From RGIG6919 sp045531905 (GTDB lineage: Bacteria; Bacillota; Clostridia; Lachnospirales; Lachnospiraceae): a stretch of 64,000 bases of DNA. Below the pieces are notes generated by a model. That model made no database searches. It was given only the letters and a program-made list of their open reading frames with translations, and was not told the origin of the DNA. The stretch lies in assembly GCA_045531905.1 (NCBI GenBank), contig JAZSEY010000027.1:1-64000 (forward strand), given 5' to 3'. The translations under genes and the position numbers were made by a program. Positions 37,240-46,386 of the stretch are shown here, one piece after another (within the stretch, counting starts at the first letter, position 1; each line of letters opens with the position of its first letter).

Positions 37240-37264
37240 ATGGGGTTATGTAGGAGGGATAATC

Positions 37265-38800
37265 ATGGCAGTACAAACATTTGCAGCAATTCATGTAGGT
37301 TCAAATGATACCTCCATGAAGATTTATCAAATTATGCCACGAAAAGGCTTTAAATTGTTGGATATCGCAAATAGTCATGTGGAGTTAGGTGCAGATACCT
37401 ATAATGCGGGAAAACTAAGCAATACATCTATTGATTTGCTATGCGATATTTTGTTTAAGTTCCGTAGCAAAATGAAAGAGTATGGGGTGACAGAGTATAA
37501 GGCATACGCTACCAGTGCCATCAGAGAAGCGGCAAACTGTGAAATGGTGTTAGACCGCATATTCACAAAGACAGGAATCGTGGTGAAAACAGCAAGTAAT
37601 TCAGAACATCGTTTCATGATGTACGAAGGTATTGCAGCGACACTGGAGAATTTTTCGAAGATTATCACAAAGAATACAGCAGTCTTAGACGTAGGTGCCG
37701 GCAGTATTCAGATTTCCATTTTTGATAAGCAGAAAATGACAATCACCCAGAACCTTCCAATTGGAGCTCTTCGTGTTCGTGAGAATCTGTCAAGTGTGGA
37801 TGTTTCTGTAGGTCACATGAAGGAAGTTATGGAGGAATACATTGAAAACGAGTTGGCAACCTTCGATAGCATGTTCTTAAAGGATAAAGAAATAAAGAAC
37901 ATTATCGGTGTAGGTGAGGAACTTACTGAGCTTGCAACCCTGATTCCGGAAATGCACATTCAGGATACTATCGATGCCAAGCAGTTAGATACCATTTGTA
38001 AAAAATTAGAGAATAAGACGGCACAGCATATTTCAGAGGAATATGGCATTGCCTATGATAGAGCCACTTTGCTTGTTCCGGCAGCCTTGATTTACAAGAT
38101 GCTGTTAACAAAGGCAAAAGCAGATGTGATTTATGTGGCAAAAGCTACATTCTGTGACGGTATGGTTGCAGAATATATGGAAAATGAAAAGAAACTAAAA
38201 CTGGGGCATGACTTCCAGTCTGATATTGTTTCTTCTGCTAAGAGTATCAGTAAGCGTTACCGTTGCAACAAGTTGCATTGTCAGATGGTTGCAAATCATG
38301 CACTGAGTATATATGACAGTATGAAGTCTTTGCACGGCTTGGATAAGCGTGCCAGATTGCAATTAGAATTGGCATCTATTTTGCATGATTGTGGTAAGTT
38401 TGTAAACCTGAACAATGTGGCAGACAATTCCTTCCACATCATTATGTCTACAGAGATTTTGGGAATTTCCCATCAGGAGCGTTTGGAAATAGCATGTATT
38501 TGTAAATATAATACAATACCATTTCCGTCCTATGATGCATTGGAGGAGGATTTGACAAAAGAGCAGTATAGTAAAGTGGCAAAGTTGGTTGCCATTTTAA
38601 AGGTTGCCAATGCCATGGACAGAAGTCATAAGCAAAAAATCAGTAAGTTTTCAGTGAATATTAAAAATAAGCAGCTGGTAATTACAGCAGATACGGTACA
38701 TGATATCGCATTAGAAGCAGGTTTGTTTGAGAGTAAAGCCAACTTCTTTGAAGATGTGTATGGTATTCGTCCTGTGTTAAGGCAGAAGAGGAGCGTGTAA
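37265..38800 (+). CDS. ppx: Exopolyphosphatase (Ppx/GppA) with C-terminal HD domain
   Basis: 511 residues. The N-terminal ASKHA fold runs over about 1-300 (AIHVGSNDTSMKI, AYATSAIREA, VLDVGAGSIQIS phosphate loop). The C-terminal HD module (about 320-500) has HDCGK. Degrades polyphosphate or pppGpp. The stop codon is 1 base before the ppk start, giving a tight ppx-ppk pair that balances polyphosphate breakdown and synthesis. Confidence 0.9.
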   Translation: MAVQTFAAIHVGSNDTSMKIYQIMPRKGFKLLDIANSHVELGADTYNAGKLSNTSIDLLCDILFKFRSKMKEYGVTEYKAYATSAIREAANCEMVLDRIFTKTGIVVKTASNSEHRFMMYEGIAATLENFSKIITKNTAVLDVGAGSIQISIFDKQKMTITQNLPIGALRVRENLSSVDVSVGHMKEVMEEYIENELATFDSMFLKDKEIKNIIGVGEELTELATLIPEMHIQDTIDAKQLDTICKKLENKTAQHISEEYGIAYDRATLLVPAALIYKMLLTKAKADVIYVAKATFCDGMVAEYMENEKKLKLGHDFQSDIVSSAKSISKRYRCNKLHCQMVANHALSIYDSMKSLHGLDKRARLQLELASILHDCGKFVNLNNVADNSFHIIMSTEILGISHQERLEIACICKYNTIPFPSYDALEEDLTKEQYSKVAKLVAILKVANAMDRSHKQKISKFSVNIKNKQLVITADTVHDIALEAGLFESKANFFEDVYGIRPVLRQKRSV

Positions 38801-38801
38801 T

Positions 38802-40931
38802 ATGGGTGAGAAAAAGACAGTAGCAAAGCCTTCCAATTTTGTAAACAGAGAGCTTAGTTGGCTTTTATTCAATGAACGTATATTGGGCGAGGCAAAGGAT
38901 AAAAATATCCCATTATTTGAGAGAATCAAATTCCTGGGAATTACAGCGTCTAATTTAGATGAGTTTTTTATGGTTCGTATTGCATCCTTGAAGGATATGG
39001 TGCATGCAGGCTATAAGAAACGTGACATTGCAGGATTAACTGCAACAGAGCAGTTGCAGAAGATTATTCCGGCTGCAAAAGCGTTTATGACCAGTCAGTA
39101 TAATACTTACAATCGTTCCCTGCTTCCTTTATTGGAAAACAACGGGGTGCACATTGTAAAGAACTACGCTGATTTGACATCAGAACAGGCTCAGTATGTT
39201 GACCGTTATTTTATGAAAGAGGTATATCCGGTTTTAACGCCGATGGCGGTGGATTCTTCCAGACCATTTCCGTTGATTCAGAATAAATCTCTGAATATTT
39301 GTGCTTTAATTGCGGACAAAAAGAAAAAGGATTCTATGGATATTGCAACGGTACAGGTGCCATCTGTGCTTCCCCGTGTTGTGCGCATTCCAACGGATGA
39401 CGACAGTACGGTTATTATCCTCTTGGAAGAAATTATCGAAAAGAATCTGGATAAGTTGTTTTTAAATTATGAGATTATCTGCTCTCATCCATATCGTATT
39501 ATGAGAAATGCAGATTTAACCATCGACGAAGAAGAAGCTGAGGATTTATTAAAGGAAATTCAAAAGCAGCTTAAAAAGCGTCAGTGGGGCGAGGTAATCC
39601 GTCTTGAAGTGGATGACCGCATCGATAAGCGTTTGCTTAAGGAATTAAAGAAGCAATTAGTGGTAGATGATGAGACCGTTTACAAGATTAACGGACCTTT
39701 AGATTTGACATTTTTATCAAAAGTAAGTGGGTTAGATGGATTTTCACATTTGAAATATCCGAGCTATCAGCCACAGCCGGTAAAGGATTTTAACATGGAT
39801 GAAGATATCTTTAGTCAGATTCGCAAGAAAGACATTTTGTTGCATCATCCATATGATGAGTTTAAACCAGTTTTGGAGTTTATCAGACAGGCCGCAATTG
39901 ATAAAAATGTATTGGCGATTAAGCAGACGCTTTACCGTGTCAGTGGTAATTCCCCAATTATTGCTGCACTTGCGCAGGCCGCGGAAAATGGAAAACAGGT
40001 TACTGTTTTAGTAGAGTTGAAGGCAAGATTTGATGAAGAAAATAACATCGCATGGGCAAAGAAACTGGAAAAGGCAGGCTGTCATGTTATATACGGTCTG
40101 GTTGGTTTAAAGACCCATAGTAAGATTGCTTTAGTTGTCAGAAGAGAAGAAGATGGTATCAAGCGTTACGTGCATCTTGGTACTGGTAATTACAATGACA
40201 TTACTGCAAGACTTTACACAGACATGGGAATGCTGACAGCATCAGATGATATTGGTGAAGATGCAACAGCGGTATTTAACATGTTATCAGGTTATTCAGA
40301 GCCACCATATTGGAATAAATTGGCGGTAGCACCAATCTGGTTAAAGGATAAGTTCCTGATGTTGATTGGAAGAGAAAAAGAAAATGCATTAGCAGGTAAG
40401 AAGGCACACATCATCGCAAAGATGAATTCTCTTTGTGACCCGGTAGTGATTGAAGCGTTATACGAGGCTTCCAATGCAGGTGTAAAGATTGATTTGATTG
40501 TCAGAGGTATCTGCTGTTTAAAGGCTGGCGTTGCAGGACTGAGTGAAAATATCACGGTTCGTTCAATCGTTGGTAATTTCTTAGAGCATGCGAGAATTTT
40601 CTATTTTTACAATGAGGGCTACGAAGAAATCTATATGGGTTCAGCAGACTGGATGCCTAGAAACTTAGACAGAAGAGTGGAGATTACGTTCCCGGTTGAG
40701 GATCCTGATTTGAAGAAAGAGATTATTGAAATTCTTGATATTCAGCTGGCAGATAATTTGAAAGCGTATTTCCTTCAGCCAGATGGCACTTACAAGAAAT
40801 CTGACCTTCGTGGTAAGGACAAAGTCGGTGCACAGGATACCTTCTGTAAGATGGCAAAGGCACGCAGTAAAAAAACTGTAAATCCGGCAGCAAACCGTGT
40901 GTTTGTTCCACAGTTACCGCCGGAAGAATAA
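38802..40931 (+). CDS. ppk1: Polyphosphate kinase 1
   Basis: Makes polyphosphate from ATP. 709 residues. N-terminal FVNRELSWLLFNERIL, TASNLDEFFMVRI, then the two phospholipase-D-like domains: VHLGTGNYN (the autophosphorylated His) and EHARIFYFYN. KTHSKIALVVR and IYMGSADWMPRNLDRRVE are also typical. The final 40 residues are basic and poorly conserved. Confidence 0.95.
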   Translation: MGEKKTVAKPSNFVNRELSWLLFNERILGEAKDKNIPLFERIKFLGITASNLDEFFMVRIASLKDMVHAGYKKRDIAGLTATEQLQKIIPAAKAFMTSQYNTYNRSLLPLLENNGVHIVKNYADLTSEQAQYVDRYFMKEVYPVLTPMAVDSSRPFPLIQNKSLNICALIADKKKKDSMDIATVQVPSVLPRVVRIPTDDDSTVIILLEEIIEKNLDKLFLNYEIICSHPYRIMRNADLTIDEEEAEDLLKEIQKQLKKRQWGEVIRLEVDDRIDKRLLKELKKQLVVDDETVYKINGPLDLTFLSKVSGLDGFSHLKYPSYQPQPVKDFNMDEDIFSQIRKKDILLHHPYDEFKPVLEFIRQAAIDKNVLAIKQTLYRVSGNSPIIAALAQAAENGKQVTVLVELKARFDEENNIAWAKKLEKAGCHVIYGLVGLKTHSKIALVVRREEDGIKRYVHLGTGNYNDITARLYTDMGMLTASDDIGEDATAVFNMLSGYSEPPYWNKLAVAPIWLKDKFLMLIGREKENALAGKKAHIIAKMNSLCDPVVIEALYEASNAGVKIDLIVRGICCLKAGVAGLSENITVRSIVGNFLEHARIFYFYNEGYEEIYMGSADWMPRNLDRRVEITFPVEDPDLKKEIIEILDIQLADNLKAYFLQPDGTYKKSDLRGKDKVGAQDTFCKMAKARSKKTVNPAANRVFVPQLPPEE

Positions 40932-40944
40932 TATAAAAAAGTGT

Positions 40945-40973
40945 TTGACAAGGGAATTCCCTTGTGGTATATT
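40945..40973 (+). promoter_or_regulatory. infC operon promoter with an 18-bp palindrome in its spacer
   Basis: TTGACA (40945-40950), 17-bp spacer, TATATT (40968-40973). The perfect palindrome ACAAGGGAATTCCCTTGT spans 40948-40965, overlapping the -35 and ending just before the -10. It is placed like an operator. In RNA it would be a 7-bp stem with AATT loop but has no T-run. Confidence 0.85.
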
Positions 40974-40979
40974 ATCATT

Positions 40980-41118
40980 GTTGTGCAAATAGCAAGCAGA
41001 GTATCCACTCTCACCTTAGCGCAGGAAGGCGACTCGGGTTTTGATTTGACATGCATAAGATTGAATTTGATTGCATAGAGAATTTACGTGGATAGTCTGA
41101 ATAGGCTATCCACTTTTT
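40980..41118 (+). ncRNA. L20-type leader of the infC-rpmI-rplT operon with terminator/antiterminator
   Basis: The 5' leader ends in a terminator: GTGGATAG (41088-41095) with CTATCCAC (41106-41113), then TTTTT. Upstream, TATCCAC (41002-41008) can pair with GTGGATA (41088-41094), which would break the terminator. The same segment also forms its own hairpin AGAGT/ACTCT (40998-41011). This arrangement matches the known Firmicute L20 leader, in which ribosomal protein L20 favours termination. The L20 assignment comes from position and architecture. Confidence 0.75.
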
Positions 41119-41142
41119 ATTATTTTATGGAGGTGCAAGACC

Positions 41143-41649
41143 ATTAGCGATTTAATGATTAATGAGCAGATTCGTGATAAGGAAGTTCGTGTAATTGGTG
41201 CGGACGGTGAGCAGATTGGCGTTATGTCTTCTAAGGATGCCATGAAGTTAGCAAAGGAAGCTGAGCTTGATTTGATTAAGATTGCTCCTACTGCAAAGCC
41301 ACCGGTGTGTAAGATTGCTGATTACGGAAAGTATCGTTACGAGCAGGCTCGTAGGGAAAAAGATGCTAAAAAGAAACAAAAGACAATTGATATCAAAGAG
41401 GTTCGTTTATCTCCAAACATTGATACCAATGACTTGAACACCAAGATGAATCAGGCAAGAAAGTTCTTGGCTAAGGGTGACAAGGTTAAGGTAACACTTC
41501 GATTCCGCGGTAGAGAGTTAGCTCACGTGAATGACAGCAAGGTAATCCTTGATGAGTTTGCGAAGCAGCTTGAGGACGTGGCAGTGGTTGATAAGCCAGC
41601 TAAGTTCGAAGGTAGAAGCATGATAATGTTTTTAACACAAAAACGTTAA
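41143..41649 (+). CDS. infC: Translation initiation factor IF-3 (ATT start)
   Basis: 168 residues from the ATT at 41143. GGAGGTG (41129-41135) lies 7 bases upstream of ATT, and ISDLMINEQIRDKEVR reads in frame; the ATG at 41155 has no ribosome site at proper distance. AUU starts are a conserved feature of infC, allowing IF-3 to repress itself by rejecting non-AUG starts. Signatures: IKIAPTAKPPVCKIADYGKY, EVRLSPNIDTNDL and VTLRFRGRE. Confidence 0.95.
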   Translation: MSDLMINEQIRDKEVRVIGADGEQIGVMSSKDAMKLAKEAELDLIKIAPTAKPPVCKIADYGKYRYEQARREKDAKKKQKTIDIKEVRLSPNIDTNDLNTKMNQARKFLAKGDKVKVTLRFRGRELAHVNDSKVILDEFAKQLEDVAVVDKPAKFEGRSMIMFLTQKR

Positions 41650-41687
41650 AATGATTATAGAGGATTTTATTTAAGGAGGAAATTACA

Positions 41688-41885
41688 ATGCCAAAGTTAA
41701 AGACAAAGAAAGCAGCTGCAAAGCGTTTTAAGAAGACCGGTACAGGTGAATTAAAGAGAAGTAAAGCTTACAAGAGCCATATCTTAACAAAGAAGACTAC
41801 TAAGAGAAAGAGAAATCTTCGTAAGGCTGCTTTAACAGATGCAACTAATGTTAAGACAATGAAGAAGATTTTACCATACGTTTAA
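41688..41885 (+). CDS. rpmI: 50S ribosomal protein L35
   Basis: 65 residues, very basic, with the typical start MPKLKTKKAAAKRFKKTGTG and SHILTKKTTKRKRNLRK. AAGGAGG ribosome site. Second gene of the operon, between infC and rplT, the standard bacterial order. Confidence 0.97.
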   Translation: MPKLKTKKAAAKRFKKTGTGELKRSKAYKSHILTKKTTKRKRNLRKAALTDATNVKTMKKILPYV

Positions 41886-41925
41886 TTTGTTGAATGTAAT
41901 TTAGAGTTTTTAGGAGGATATTAAA

Positions 41926-42282
41926 ATGGCAAGAGTTAAAGGCGGCATGAATGCCAAGAAGAGACACAATAGAGTATTAAAGCTTGCAAAGGGTTATAGA
42001 GGCGCAAGAAGCAAGCAGTATAGAGTAGCTAAGCAGTCAGTTATGCGTGCATTAACAAGCTCATACGCTGGTAGAAAGCAGAGAAAGCGTGAGTTCAGAA
42101 AGTTATGGATCGCTCGTATCAACGCTGCAGCTCGTATGAATGGTATGTCATACAGCAAGCTTATGCATGGTTTAAAGGTTGCCGGTGTAGACATCAACAG
42201 AAAGATGTTATCAGAGATGGCAATTTCAGATGCAGAGGGATTTGCTAAGTTAGTAGAAGTTGCTAAGGCAGCTATCGCTTAA
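41926..42282 (+). CDS. rplT: 50S ribosomal protein L20
   Basis: 118 residues. MARVKGGMNAKKRHNRVLKL, AKGYRGARSKQYR, RKREFRKLWIARINAAAR and YSKLMHGLK are diagnostic. Besides its ribosomal role it is the expected autogenous repressor acting on the leader at 40980-41118. Confidence 0.97.
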   Translation: MARVKGGMNAKKRHNRVLKLAKGYRGARSKQYRVAKQSVMRALTSSYAGRKQRKREFRKLWIARINAAARMNGMSYSKLMHGLKVAGVDINRKMLSEMAISDAEGFAKLVEVAKAAIA

Positions 42283-42302
42283 TTTTAAAAGGTGTTTAGA
42301 AA

Positions 42303-42335
42303 AGAAGCTATATATTCGTATATGGCTTCTTTTTT
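42303..42335 (+). terminator. Terminator of the infC-rpmI-rplT operon
   Basis: Twelve-pair stem AGAAGCTATATA (42303-42314) with TATATGGCTTCT (42319-42330), a TTCG tetraloop and six T. Confidence 0.92.
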
Positions 42336-42388
42336 ATTGATAATTTCTAATAAGTAAGAGTTTTGATAATAGATATTGCTTATATTCC

Positions 42389-42418
42389 TTGACCTACATA
42401 TTCGTGATTTGTTAAAAT
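42389..42418 (+). promoter_or_regulatory. Promoter of the EAL/beta-helix gene
   Basis: TTGACC (42389-42394), 18-bp spacer, TAAAAT (42413-42418). The gene at 42449 follows with GGAGGATT as ribosome site. Confidence 0.7.
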
Positions 42419-42448
42419 GGTACATATTGGACGCTTAGGAGGATTAGA

Positions 42449-45400
42449 ATGGCATCGAGGACTAAAATAGCCCTGTTACTTAGCTGTGCGGAGGAAGAAA
42501 AACAAAAATTATTTATAAATGGATTTTTAAACCAGATGTTTGCTTACGATTGCGATGTCTGTTGCTTTGCCATGTACAATAGTTATCAGGATACCATCGA
42601 AAGAGAATGTGGTGAATCAGAGATTTTTTCTTTGATAAACTATGAGATGTTTGATGGTTTTGTTGTGCTTTCGGATACTATTCAGACTCCTGGTCTTATC
42701 GGTGATATCGAAGAAAAGTTAAAGAACAATTTTAATGGTCCGGTTATTTGTGTAGATAAAAAAAGCAAATACTTTTGTTCATTTGTATCTGAATCAATAT
42801 CACCAAAGCAAAGTGGTATTTTTGTTGCTAAAAAATTAAAAAAAATGCTTGATGATGAAGCCATTTCGAGAACTGGTGAGTTCTTTATGGAGGATGGCGT
42901 TGAAGGAATATCTGATTCAGATGAAATAGATGATAAAAAAGTAATGACTGACAGTCAAAAAAACTTTGGTTCGCGTTCTAATCATATGATGGAGGACATG
43001 CTTACGAAATCAGATTTCAATGATTTCATGAACACGATTTTTGCATATGTATATTATTTAGAAGGATTTGACAGTTTTTCTCTATGCCTCAATTCGCAGT
43101 GGAATGATTCGGAACAGTTATATAATAGTGATACCAATTGGGACACTTATTCGGAGCAAATTTTACCTATCATTAGATGTAGAAGAGATGGTGTGGTGAA
43201 TCAGGTTAATATTGCTCAAACCTTTAAAAAAGAATTGCTGATACCAGAGTTGCACGATGAAAGAGAGCATCCGGCAGCATTTTTCTTCACGCCTTTGCAT
43301 TTCGAGGATCGTTGTTTGGGATATGCGGTAATTAGTTATGGAAATGAAGCTAGAGGCTATGATGACGTTTATTGCTTATGGCTCAGAAATGTCATGCAGG
43401 GCTTGGAGATTTTTTATCGAATCGATATGTTGCGACATAAATATGAATTATTGGAAGTAAGCCAGACAAAAGATACGCTTACAGGCCTTTATAATTATCA
43501 GGGTATGTTGCAACAGTGTAATGGGGTTATGGATAAATATGCTGGTGCCATTGCCGTGGATATCAGAGGTTTGTCGGATATCAATGATAAATATGGACGC
43601 GCAGAAGGAAATTATGCAATAAAAACTGTAGCGGGTATATTAAAAAATCAAATCAAAAATGGTTTCTGTTGCGTGATTGGTAATGGTGAATTTGTAGGCG
43701 TTGAGTTTTTTAATCATGAGGATACACAGTCCATACATACAATTAGCGAAAATATATTAAAGCAACTAGAGGTTGTGGAAGGCTTACCATACAAATTGGC
43801 GGTGTATGTAGGGTGTGAAAATGTATGTATTACGAATATAAAGGATATAGAACATCTTATTAATACAGCAGTTGCGCAGAAGAATGGTAATAAAATAGCC
43901 GAACGCAAAATGTTGAATAAGGAAATGCTTACGGCAGATGAGTATAAGGAAATGCTGGTTGTGAAGGATATTATGGATCATAATCGTTTGCAATATCATT
44001 TTCAGCCTATTGTCAATGCAAAGACGGGAGAAGTATATGCATATGAGGCCCTGATGCGTGCTGAGGTGACACCTTATGTTTCGCCGCTGACAATCATAAA
44101 GTACGCTGATTATATGGGGCGTTTGTATGACGTTGAACGTCTTACCTTCTTTAATGTTTTAGAACGGATTGCGAAGGATGAGGCACTATTTGAGGGTAAA
44201 AAGGTGTTTGTCAACAGTATTCCTGATAATAGACTTCAGGGAGAAGATGCCGAGATGCTTAAGGATAAACTGAAAAAGCATTCTGCGACAGTTGTTGTTG
44301 AGCTGACGGAGCAAGCTGAAATTCCAGATAATGAACTGGCGTTAGTAAAGCAAACATATGCTTCTATGGGTATAGAGACTGCTGTTGACGATTATGGAAC
44401 GGGTTATTCTAATATCACTAATTTGTTAAGATATATGCCTGATTATGTTAAGATAGACAGGATGCTTCTGTCAGAAATACAAGATAGTCCTCAGAAGCAG
44501 CACTTTGTACGTGAGATTATTGATTTCGCGCATGATAATAACATAAAGGCACTTGCGGAAGGCATAGAAACTAGTGATGAGCTTGAGATGGTTGTTCGAC
44601 TTGGAATTGATTTAATCCAGGGGTATTATACTGCACGACCATCTGAAACTGTACTGTCTGAAATTGATAAGGTTGTCAAAGACGAAATTGGACGTTATCA
44701 GAGACAGGTAATGTTAGAAAAGGGTAGCAAAATATATATTGCAGGAAAAGAAAGCAGAATTAATCTTGTTAAACTTGCTGCTGACAAGTATTCATGCATT
44801 GAATTTGTTTCTGATGACACGATACATAAAGATGTTGCGATTACAGGCATGAATGGTGTTACCACAAATATTGTTTTGGATATCAGAACTGGTTATAATG
44901 GAAGAATCGTCCTTGATAGCGTTAATCTTTCCGCTGGAAAAAGAAATGCATGTATCACCATTGGAGAAAACTGCAATGTTGTTTTAGTTTTAAAGGGAGA
45001 TAATCATTTTAAAGATGGTGGTATCCGTGTAGCAGAAAGCGCATCCTTGACGATTGAAGGAGATGGAGATCTTTCCATCAGCAGTGAAAAGAACAATTAT
45101 TTTGGAATCGGAAATGATGTGGATTCGGCTCATGGTTCAGTCATATTTGATCAGGATGGTTGTATTGAGATACATTGTAATGGAGCTAAGGGGGTCGGAA
45201 TTGGCTCTGGATATGGTGGGGAAATAGACATCAGACGTGGCAAATACATTATCGAGTTGGCAGGTGAAAAAGGTGTAGGTATTGGTACTCATGAAGGCGA
45301 TGTGAGTATCAGTATTGCAATGTGTAATATGAGTATGAGGCTTGTAACTACGAATAATGTAGGTATTGGTTCTATAGATGGTAACCTTGATGTTCACATT

Positions 45401-45805
45401 TCACATATTTTAATGAAAGGTTATTTTGGCGGAACCTTTAGTGCCGGTATCGGAACTTTGCATGGAGAAAAGGCGGATATTGATATTGCAAATTCATTTA
45501 TAAATTGTAATATGCGAGCGCCAGAGGTGGCTGTCATTGGTTCTGCCGAGAAAGAAGCAAATATTTCGATAAAAGAAACTGGTATTAACATTAAGGGCGA
45601 AGGACGAAATGCAATTTCATTTGGCAATTATAATAAAAACTGTAAGGTGTCATTTATCGATTGCGATATATATTCTGATATTAAATCCAATTTAGAATCG
45701 GACATTGGTGCAAAGGAATCGGATGTTAGTATACTGAATGGTAGAGTAGAATTTTTGTTAAATGGAAAAGCGGTTGTACGAGAAGCCAAAAGTGCTAATT
45801 TATGA
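42449..45805 (+). CDS. Cytosolic sensor-GGDEF(degenerate)-EAL protein with C-terminal GIG-repeat beta-helix-like tail
   Basis: 1118 residues without signal peptide or membrane helices. Residues 1-150 resemble a LacI-type ligand-binding lobe (IALLLSCAEEEKQ, FDGFVVLSD). About 180-335 looks GAF-like. A GGDEF domain follows with GNGEF instead of GGDEF (about 411), so diguanylate cyclase activity is unlikely. The EAL domain (about 505-745) keeps Glu of YEALMR, Asn of VNSIP, Glu of ELTEQ, DDYGTG, Lys of KIDR, AEGIE and Gln of IQGYY, so c-di-GMP hydrolysis is likely. The last 370 residues are short beta repeats carrying GIG motifs (FGIGND, GVGIGSGYGG, GVGIGTHEG, NVGIGSIDG, AGIGTLHGE). Similar GIG repeats are best known from secreted carbohydrate-binding proteins; here they appear inside the cell. 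Own promoter; next gene about 190 bases away. Confidence 0.85.
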   Translation: MASRTKIALLLSCAEEEKQKLFINGFLNQMFAYDCDVCCFAMYNSYQDTIERECGESEIFSLINYEMFDGFVVLSDTIQTPGLIGDIEEKLKNNFNGPVICVDKKSKYFCSFVSESISPKQSGIFVAKKLKKMLDDEAISRTGEFFMEDGVEGISDSDEIDDKKVMTDSQKNFGSRSNHMMEDMLTKSDFNDFMNTIFAYVYYLEGFDSFSLCLNSQWNDSEQLYNSDTNWDTYSEQILPIIRCRRDGVVNQVNIAQTFKKELLIPELHDEREHPAAFFFTPLHFEDRCLGYAVISYGNEARGYDDVYCLWLRNVMQGLEIFYRIDMLRHKYELLEVSQTKDTLTGLYNYQGMLQQCNGVMDKYAGAIAVDIRGLSDINDKYGRAEGNYAIKTVAGILKNQIKNGFCCVIGNGEFVGVEFFNHEDTQSIHTISENILKQLEVVEGLPYKLAVYVGCENVCITNIKDIEHLINTAVAQKNGNKIAERKMLNKEMLTADEYKEMLVVKDIMDHNRLQYHFQPIVNAKTGEVYAYEALMRAEVTPYVSPLTIIKYADYMGRLYDVERLTFFNVLERIAKDEALFEGKKVFVNSIPDNRLQGEDAEMLKDKLKKHSATVVVELTEQAEIPDNELALVKQTYASMGIETAVDDYGTGYSNITNLLRYMPDYVKIDRMLLSEIQDSPQKQHFVREIIDFAHDNNIKALAEGIETSDELEMVVRLGIDLIQGYYTARPSETVLSEIDKVVKDEIGRYQRQVMLEKGSKIYIAGKESRINLVKLAADKYSCIEFVSDDTIHKDVAITGMNGVTTNIVLDIRTGYNGRIVLDSVNLSAGKRNACITIGENCNVVLVLKGDNHFKDGGIRVAESASLTIEGDGDLSISSEKNNYFGIGNDVDSAHGSVIFDQDGCIEIHCNGAKGVGIGSGYGGEIDIRRGKYIIELAGEKGVGIGTHEGDVSISIAMCNMSMRLVTTNNVGIGSIDGNLDVHISHILMKGYFGGTFSAGIGTLHGEKADIDIANSFINCNMRAPEVAVIGSAEKEANISIKETGINIKGEGRNAISFGNYNKNCKVSFIDCDIYSDIKSNLESDIGAKESDVSILNGRVEFLLNGKAVVREAKSANL

Positions 45806-45888
45806 ATCGATGGGATGTGAAAAAATTCATAAAAATGGTTTTTTGTTTTGTTTGTTCTTCACAAACTTTCTAAAAATTGAAAAATCGA

Positions 45889-45918
45889 CTGACAATTCTT
45901 TCAAAAACTTGCTATTAT
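45889..45918 (+). promoter_or_regulatory. Promoter of the 45995 gene and truA
   Basis: CTGACA (45889-45894), 18-bp spacer, TATTAT (45913-45918). Confidence 0.6.
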
Positions 45919-45994
45919 TAGACTTGGTGAAGGTTTTCGCAGTATATATTTGTAATAATTGGGAATGATTAGCATTAAGAAAGGAAGGGTAGTC

Positions 45995-46375
45995 GTGATT
46001 GAAACAGGAAAGTTTTTAAATGCTGCAGTTTCACATTGTAAGTTCGGAAAAGGATTGATTGTCGAGGTAAAGGACAAGCATGTAACGGTTGAATTTGAAG
46101 CCTTAGATGAGAATAAGGTATTTACCTATCCGGACGCTTTTGAAAAGTTTTTGCATTTTGAGGATGGCAAATTACAGGATATATTTGCCAGTGATTGGAA
46201 AGAACAGTTGATTATTCAGCAACTGGAGAAGAACCGTAAACTTCAGGAATACCATCGCATTGAGGCAGAAAAGAAAAAAGAAAAGATTGCTCTTTTAAAG
46301 AAAAGACAGAAGGCTGCTCTTGCGAAAGCAGAACGAGAAAGAAATAAACAAAGATTAGCTAAGATGATAGGATAA
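45995..46375 (+). CDS. Small basic coiled-coil protein with Tudor/KOW-like N-terminus
   Basis: 126 residues from a GTG at 45995, chosen because AAGGAAGGG lies just upstream; in-frame ATG 45965 and TTG 45959 would extend it without a ribosome site. Residues 1-60 (VSHCKFGKGLIVEVKDKHVTV, FTYPDAFEKFL) resemble the small SH3/Tudor-like barrel found at the C-terminus of UvrD/PcrA helicases and in stand-alone Firmicute proteins. Residues 70-126 are a Lys/Arg/Glu-rich helix. A nucleic-acid or RNA-polymerase contact is plausible but not shown. truA follows after 11 bases. Confidence 0.6.
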   Translation: MIETGKFLNAAVSHCKFGKGLIVEVKDKHVTVEFEALDENKVFTYPDAFEKFLHFEDGKLQDIFASDWKEQLIIQQLEKNRKLQEYHRIEAEKKKEKIALLKKRQKAALAKAERERNKQRLAKMIG

Positions 46376-46386
46376 AAGGAAAATAT

